A stretch of DNA of 64,000 bases, from positions 25,765,635 through 25,829,634 of the forward strand of contig OX453283.1 of NCBI GenBank assembly GCA_949710005.1. The letters are read 5' to 3'. A model generated the notes under the pieces. It was given only the letters and a program-made list of their open reading frames with translations. It made no database searches and was not told the origin of the DNA. Shown here piece after piece: positions 14,759-23,700 of this stretch. Position 1 is the stretch's first letter, and each line of letters begins with the position of its first letter. Position numbers and translations under genes: made by a program. The DNA is from Ricordea florida. Taxonomy: Eukaryota > Cnidaria > Anthozoa > Corallimorpharia > Ricordeidae.

Positions 14759-17700
14759 GTATGCAGCGGAACAAAGCCGGAAATCCCGAGCTGTCCTCTC
14801 GGGTAGCCAATCAGAACCCGAGATTCGCCTCATCTCTACTCATGCTGAAGTATTTCTCAACACTAGACATTTCGTTTCTCCGAGTTATATTATGTGAAAT
14901 TCACTGGTAACCGACCACTGATATCACATGTGATATTAGTTTTATCTATTTCCTACCACTCACTACTCCGGTAGATTTTATTAAACTACTACAACTTTTT
15001 AACGAAGAAAAGGACCCATATCAAACACCTTTTAGTGATTTGGGATGTGCTAACAATCACTGTTCGATTTTTTCTTTTTTTTTGTTTTTTTGCAGTGGCT
15101 CTTCCCAGCCCCCCAACCACAGCCCCTCCGCCTGTGCCAACATCAGAGGTGACTTCAACGTCGACAACGGTAAATTCTAGGGGGTTATGGTGGGGTGGGC
15201 TGTGAGTTCAATCCCCGCCTCCTCATGTTGTCCTATAATACGCGCATGACTTCTTGCATTGTTATATTCAGGGTTCGCACGCGCCTTGAAAGTCCTTGAA
15301 AGTTCTTGAATCTCAAAATAAAAATTCAAGACCTTGGAAAGTCCTTGAAAATTTGCAGTCAGTGCTGGAAAGTCCTTGAAATTTGTAGCTAATTTCATCC
15401 AACTTAGATTCTAGAGTGCCTTATATGAAAAAATATTCTAATGGCAGAAATGTAGCAACACGTAATATGTTGTGGATGAACTCAAAAAGACATAGACTTT
15501 TAGCTGTCTGTTAGCTGGGCACAATCGCTACTGTGAGAAGCTGAACATCCTTTGATTTTGCAGTGCGTGGAGTCCTTGAAAAATGGAAAATATGTCTTTG
15601 AAAGTCCTTGAAAAGTCCTTGAATTTTTATTCCAAAAAAGCGTACGAACCCTGTATATTGGACCACGCTTAACCAATCAGAATGTGCGTTATATATGTTA
15701 CATTATATAAGGGTGTATGATTTACCCTGCTCGACCAATCAGAGCGTGCGTTTTACATGTAAGATTTTATTAATGAATTGAATTTATATAGCACTTCTAT
15801 TGGGTGAGATCGGACGTCAGCATGTAAAGGCGCCTCTGGCTGCTGCTATCAGTCCATATATGATCTCACCCACTCACCCACCCAACCCATGCATGAACTG
15901 TTAGATGAAAGCAGACGTAGAGATGGACCACCACACCGGGAACTACGTCCCCTACTCTTTTCCAACAGTGTGTGGGTTCTTTAACGTCTCACAGGTTATT
16001 AGGAACAAATTGAAAAAAAAAGCAAACAAACAGAAAAATTAAATAAGTTATGTATTTACCGGTCTAGGTCGGTCCGGATATAGCGATATTGACACGATTT
16101 TACTTTTTCCACTTTTGATTCTCAGATTGGTTTGCTAACTCCAAAAAAATTTGTGCCCGAAGTACTCAAGACTTCGGGCACAGTTTTTTCCAATACGGAC
16201 CTCCCGCCCGGTAAATAACATATATATATGTAGTTTAACTGGACTACCTTTCTCTTCGTTTCTTTGCCTGGACTCTAAGATCATCCATTTTAGTTTATTT
16301 TTTAGTTCTGAAGTTGAAATTCCGAGCCGTTTTAACAGTGATTTCACGAGCGATCCACATTCACAACACATAGACGCCATTTTGATTATGTGATTGCTTA
16401 CGTGACTCTGAAAAAAAAATCGAGGGCTACTTCATTTTGCGATGGACTAAGAATTCAAGGAAACTGGCCCGACTGGCCACCAAGAACTGGAGTTAATTTA
16501 ATTAGTTAATTAATTTAATTTAGTTAATTTTTAGCCCTGCTTTCACATTTTCTAATGAATTTTATGTGTTGATTTTTGTGAAGAAAACCGAAAGCACAGT
16601 TCAGTTGTCCAAGGCACCAACACCTCCAAAACCGTACAGCTCCAAGGCTCCTACACCCCCAAAACCGTACAGCTCCAAGGCTCCTATCGTAGAGCTGCGT
16701 CATGTAGAACAGAGCAAAGTCGAGCGCCCTGTGGCAGTACCCCCCTTTAAGCTGGTGGTACCTCCACCCCCACCGACAAGCCCCCCTCCTGCCACGCCCC
16801 CTCCAACCCCACCAGCACCGATAGTGATCAAGGTCAAGGACACTCCCACAGCCGAAAAAGGTTTTTACTTTACTACATAGCAAGCAGTACCACAGTACAG
16901 TACTGTTCAGTAGCTTTACAGAGAGTAGTCACACTGCGTGGTTTGATCCACAGATGAAAAAGTTAGAACCACACTGTATAGTAAAACAAACAGTACAACA
17001 GTTCAGTACTACTCAGTAGATTTACTTTACTAGATGTATTAAGCGACTTTTCAAATGCGACAATTGTGAAAATCGTAATCTTGTATCCTAGATCGTGTAA
17101 TTTTTAAGGCCCGCTAATTGTATTTTATTATCGGTATTTTTAGAACCCACAGCTCCAGTTGTTACCGACTTTACAAAAGCGATTCTTGCTAAAAACCTCA
17201 AGAAAGTTGATCAAGACGCAGAACAAAAGCGACGAGAAGACGCACAGAAGAAACGAAGTAAGCAACCTCTTGAAGAACACGAAAGAAAAAGTTAAAACTG
17301 CACTGTGTTAGAACAGTGCATAGTAAAACAAACAGTACCGCAGTACAGTACTATTCAGTAGCTTTACAAAGAATGGTCACACTGCATGGTTTGATCCACA
17401 GATGAAAAAGATAGAACCACACTGTATAGTAAAACAAACAGTACCACAGTACAGTACTGTTCAGCATCTTAACAAAGAATGGTCACACTGCATGGTTTGA
17501 TCCACAGATGAAAAAGTTAGAACCACACTGTATAGTAAAACAAACAGTACCACAGTACAGTACTGTTCAGTAGCTGTACAAAGAATGGTCACACTGCATG
17601 ATTTGATCCACATATGAAAAAGTTAGAACCACACTGTATAGTAAAAGAAACATTACCACAGTACAATACTGTTCAGTAGCTTTACAAAGAATGATCACAC

Positions 17701-20700
17701 TGCAAGGTTTGATCCACATATGAAAAAGCTAGAACCACACTGTATAGTAAAAGAAACATTACCACAGTACAATACTGTTCAGTAGCTTTACAAAGAATGA
17801 TCACACTGCATGGTTTGATCCACATATGAAAAAGTTAGAACCACACTGTATAGTAAAAGAAACATTACCACAGTACAATACTGTTCAGTAGCTTTACAAA
17901 GAATGATCACACTGCAAGGTTTGATCCACATATGAAAAAGCTAGAACCACACTGTATAGTAAAAGAAACATTACCACAGTACAATACTGTTCAGTAGCTT
18001 TACAAAGAATGATCACACTGCATGGTTTGATCCACATATGAAAAAGTTAGAACCACACTGTATAGTAAAAGAAACATTACCACAGTACAATACTGTTCAG
18101 TAGCTTTACAAAGAATGGTCTCACTGCATGGTTTGATCCACAGATGAAAAAGTTAGAACCACACTGTATAGTAAAAGAAACATTACCACAGTACAATACT
18201 GTTCAGTAGCTTTACAAAGAATGGTTACACTGCATGGTTTGATCCACAGATGAAAAAGATAGAACCACACTGGATAGTGAAACAAACAGTACCACAGTAC
18301 AGTACTGTTCAGTAGCTTTACAAAGAATGGTCACACTGCATGGTTTGATCCACAGATGAAAAAGTTAGAACCACACTGTATAGTAAAAGAAACATTACCA
18401 CAGTATGGCACTGTTCAATAGTTTTCCATAGAATGGTTACACTGAATGACCCTCTTTTAGTGCTTATCAATCTTATTAGCCGACCACTGAGTATTGTATT
18501 TTCTTGCTGTATTTTCTCTACAGTGAGTTCAACAGACATGCTCAATGACGAACTCAAGAGACGAATGACAGGAAGTCAGGGGGGACTTACACCTAGACCG
18601 CAACGGAAGGGTAAGTGGGGCACATTTGGCACCTCAGTTAAAAATTCCAGCATCCGTGCTCTGTCGTCTTTCATTCATGTCTCACTAATGAAACATTATT
18701 GTCTGAAATGGAGGTGAGTAGTGGCAGAATATTTCTCCAGCCACCATTTACAGAGATTAAAGAGAATAATTATTTTAGTATTACTTTACCAATGAAGCAA
18801 TGTCGGTCACATCAAAGTGACCATGAAACTGGATTTTAACAATTGGCCGTTGCGCAATGATTACCCAGAAGCGCCGCACTATTCACCTACAGTAGTAGGT
18901 GCATGGTTAACAATTATTCTACGAAATCGAGTCGTATATGAGCTAATAGCCAATGAGGCACGTAGCGCCGAGTCGGCTATAGTTCATGTACTATGGGGAT
19001 AGTTTCTAAAGAAACTGGTGCTGCGTCGGTGGGAAGTTGAAACACAAGAAAATGGGTAAATCAAACGAGTTGATTAAGTAAGTTATAACACCGTAACGTA
19101 AAAAGGAGGTGCTGACGTTTCGAGCGTTTGCCCTTCGTCGGAGGAAGGGTTAGCCTTCGCTCCGACGAAGGGCTAACGTTCAAAACGTCAGCACCTCCTT
19201 TTTACGTTACGGTGTTATAACTTACTTAATCAACTCGTTTGATTTACCCATTTTCTTATAGTTCATGTACGACGAGATTGAGTGGAATAATTGTTTTATT
19301 ATATCTCTAAACCCTCGATTGTGAGAAACTGGAACTAGTTAGTACGACAAGAATTGACTTTGTTGTTTTGTAAACAGAACCATGTTGTTGTCGTGGCAAT
19401 TTTTAAAAAAGTTTCAAACATGAGTCCGGCTCGTTTGTAAACATCTCTTCAATATACATGTCAAATTAGCAAACCAATCTGAGAATCAAAAGTGGAAACA
19501 GTAAGAAGCGGATGATTCAAAATGGCGGCCGTTTGTAAGAGTTTCACTTTACTTCGTGATAAACAAATAAAAGCGTGTCAATTTCGCTATATATTTTACT
19601 CACTTAAGCCTGGTTTACACTACGACGCAAGCATAAGAATTAGCAGAAAACAAAGGAGAAAACAAAGGAATGAAGTCATGCGTATGACAGAAGACATCGA
19701 CACAAGCATAAGACATTAACATAAGACCAAGCATAAGCAAAGTAAAGACAAAAGAACAAACAAAGAAAAACACCGTTCTTTTGTCTTTTAAAGCCCCACA
19801 GGACACGTTTTTCTTTGTTTTTATTTGCTTATGCTTGCGTCGTTGTGAAAACCAGGCTTTACCGCCGAATAATTTCCTCGAATATTTATTCGCTTTGGTT
19901 GTATTTTTGGTATATTCTTTTAAAGCAAGATTTTAATTTCTCCCCGATTAATTCAAGAAATCTTCCCTCCATGTTGGCCGTTTTCCGTACTGTTGTGATA
20001 TGAGCTGATAACCTGTGAGTAGGGAACCAATCAGAGCGCTCGTGTGCTTATATCCAGTGGTTGTAGGTATACTGATGTTGAATATCCTGAGATAGTGAGC
20101 CAATCAGATTACTCGAAATACCAAGGTTGCTGAGTTGGTATATACTAATGTTGGATATCCTGAGATAGTGAGCCAATCAGATTACTCAAAATACCATGGT
20201 TGCTGAGTTGGTATATACTAATGTTGAATGTCCTGAGATAGTGAGCCAATTAGATTACTCAAAATGCCAAGGTTGCTGAGTTGGTATATACTAATGTTGA
20301 ATATCGTGAGATAGTGAGCCAATCAGATGGCTCAAAATGCCAAGATTGCTGAGTTGGTATATACAAATTGTTGAATATCCTGAGATAGTGAGCCAATCAT
20401 ATTACTCAAAATACCAAGGTTGCTGAGTTGGTATATAAGTGAGGAGATTTCTTTTCTCATTTTTCATGGTCGATGTCTTTATTTTTCATTATTTTTTTTA
20501 TTGTTTTTGTCTTCAGACGCTCTTCCCAGTGTAGATCTGAATCCTGATTCAAATCCGGATGTCGTCAGAGACTGGTTAAAGAGCAAAGGCTTCAGTGATA
20601 GGTAAAATGTAAACCACTTGACCAACAATTTAGCTGCCAATAAGAGTGAGTTTTAGCTGACTCCTGAAGCCAGAACTCTGACCAATCACATCACTTTCAC

Positions 20701-23700
20701 ACAGTCTAATGAACCAATCGGAACCCAAAGATAATCCATGATGTTTACGTCAAACGCGGGAAATCGCGGTCATGAATTTTTTTACTTGTTGTGATTCAAC
20801 AATGTTTTTTTCCCTTTGTTTCTTAATCCAGCTGTATTGCAGCTGTGTCTGGCAAATCTTCAAAAGACTTGGAATTTATGACAAAGGATCAAATGAAACA
20901 GTTGTGTGGTGACGCGGAAGGATCTCGAATGTTCAGTCAGTTCGCTGTGCAGAAAGCAAATTGGAAGGTAAGCTACTGAACAGTACTGTACTGTGGTACT
21001 GTTTGTTTTACTATACAGTGTGGTTCTAACTTTTTCATCTGTGGATCAAACCATGCAGTGTGACCATTCTTTGTAAAGCTACTGAACAGTACTGTACTGT
21101 GGTACTGTTTGTTTTACTATACAGTGTGGTTCTAACTTTTTCAGCTGTGGATCAAACCATGCAGTGAGACCATTCTTTGTACAGCTACTGAACAGTACTG
21201 TACTGTGGTACTGTTTGTTTTACTATACAGTGTGGTTCTAACTTTTTCATCTGTGGATCAAACCATGCAGTGTGACCATTCTTTGTACAGCTACTGAACA
21301 GTACTTTGCTGAAGAAGCTAAAGCTGCGCCTCGATCAACTCCTACGCTTCTCCCGTGCTCTCCAAACTTCCCACGTGCACCCATAAGTCGATTTATTTTT
21401 TTCTGAAGCATCTCAGCGGGCCGGAATCCCAAATCCTCGAATCTGATTGGCTAATCGCGCGCTCGTAACCGGTCCAGCTTTTTACGATACGGACCACGGT
21501 CCGGATTTTTATCCGCGCTATTCGCGGCAAAGTGAAAAAAAGCAAACAAACAGAAAAAATAAATAAGTTATTTACCGGTCTAGGTCGGTCCGTATGGGAA
21601 AAAACTGTGCCCTTGGCCTTGAGTACAGTTTTTTCCCATACGGAGCTCCCGCCCGGTAAATAACATATATATATATATGCATGCTAAGCATGGACCAATT
21701 CTTAAGTATTAAGTAATTTATTGTCATTTCTTTTCAGGTGACTAATAAAGGATCGGAGTTGGCGGTGAGTTGTTAAGCTTGGGTAACATTCTCTTCAGGG
21801 TAGGGTTGAACGGCGGCCTTTCTCAGAGGGAGAACTAGCCCCTAAGTTTTCGCATTTTTATTTGTCGACGAAGCCTGTTTCTTAGACTTTCCAAGATGGT
21901 AATAAATTCATGTCCTATATTTTGGAGCCGTTCTTCAAAGACCTGTTTGAGTTTTCAATCGATAATTACACGAAAACGTTTGCAGCAAAAAATCTTATAC
22001 TTCACACGTTGTTTCTTGCTTGATGCTTTGTTTGCATGACTTTTTTCAGCAAGGTATCTTGAAAAGTAGAAGAGTTACAATGCTTTAAATGTTTTGTGTA
22101 TATAGGACATGAATGTATTACCTCCAAGATCGTTCCCATTTCCCTCTCGCCACCTGCTACAGGCTCTGACGTTGTGAGTCCGTCCCGAGCGATGGCGGAA
22201 GCCCGAGTTTGTCCGAGTGGTGGCTGAATTCGCTTATTCCCATTTCTCTATCCCTTCCTCCGAGGAATGACAGTCAAATTTCGATTTGTATTTGTCCCGC
22301 GAGTGATGGTTCGAGTTTGGTCGTTTCAAAGTTACTCTCACTTTTTTGTGGAAGTGACCGCTCGAGTTTGCTCCGAGTTTGTCCGATTTTGTTTGTTCTT
22401 ATCTTCGTTTAATTCTTTGAAGGAGTGACGATCCAATTCTGCTACGACTTCCTCCGATTGTCCGTCCGAGTTGGCTCGTTCTCTTCTTCCTTTAACTCTC
22501 TCATCTAGGGAGTTAAGTTGACATCGTTGGTCCGAGTGACTGTCCGGGTTTTTCCGAGTCACTGGCCGAGTGTATTTCTTCCACTTCCGGAAACTACCAA
22601 ACTCGGAACGTCTTTGAATCCGGTTAGAATGGACACAAGATAACTATCACTTCGTTTTACAGTTTATCATGCAAAAGAGAAAAGAACGCGTGGAGGAGAG
22701 TGTTGACGAAGGGCCTGGAAACGGCGGCGAGCTCAGAGTCATCGTAGCTGACGCAAAAGCAGCCGCAGCGAAAGAAGAGAACGAAGCACGACAAAAGACG
22801 TCCAGTACGGCGCTGAAAACGATTAACGGCGGTCCGCCTGCCGTGAAGCAACGACCAAAGAGTTATGCAGCTCCGGAAAACAAGCCTCCCTCAGATAGTG
22901 AGGCGGATAAGGGATCGCCGACGGGTCGGAAGTCAAGTCGTGGAGCGTCGTTCGATGATAGCGAGTTCATCCCGCCGCCGCCCGTGTGGGATTCCGAGCA
23001 GGAGCCGAGCAGACGAGAATCAAGTTCGGCGGTAAGTGTGCCCTATTGACGAGTGAAACGCCCGAGAGAAAACCGAAGGTAAGGGTTTTCTTTGTTGCAT
23101 TGTCGAGTTATTTGCTTTCTTGTGTTACCTATTTAGAGTGGTTGTCAGTTAACTTGGCACGCCAGAGATACGCTTTTCACTGAACCAATTGGAGAGCATA
23201 GCAAATGTAAGTTGTCAACACCAAGCACGGGAAAAGTTCGGTAAAAACGCGCGCTGTCTGGTCGCGATTGGTTTTATTTTTGAATTTCTTCTGAGTGGTT
23301 GATAAACTGGCGGAAAATTCTTAAGACTCTTCTTTGTCACAGCATTGTCCACGCAAAATAATTTAATTGCAAAACAGTAAATTGAAAACTTATTCAAATC
23401 AGTGTCGTATTCAGTACTGTTTATGGCTGCATTGCGATACTTTTGAGACAGTGAGAATTTTGACAATTCCAAGTTTCTCCCAGTAAGCGTCAAAACTTCG
23501 ACGTTCCGATTACTAGTTCGGACGCTCTACCGAGGCCCTGTTAGGGGTAAATTCCGACAAGCGACATGGCCTTGAAACGGCGACACGAAGTGAGCTGAAA
23601 TGACGACGAACGACGAGCCGCTCACGCAAAATTACGACAGCGACCTGCGAACCTTCCGAAATTTCGACGTGAAAAGGTTTGAAACTCAGACGGGCGACAT

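Noticed and set aside
17300..18440. CRISPR-like regular repeats
   Set aside because: Units are contiguous 106-bp copies without unique spacers, and the genome is animal.
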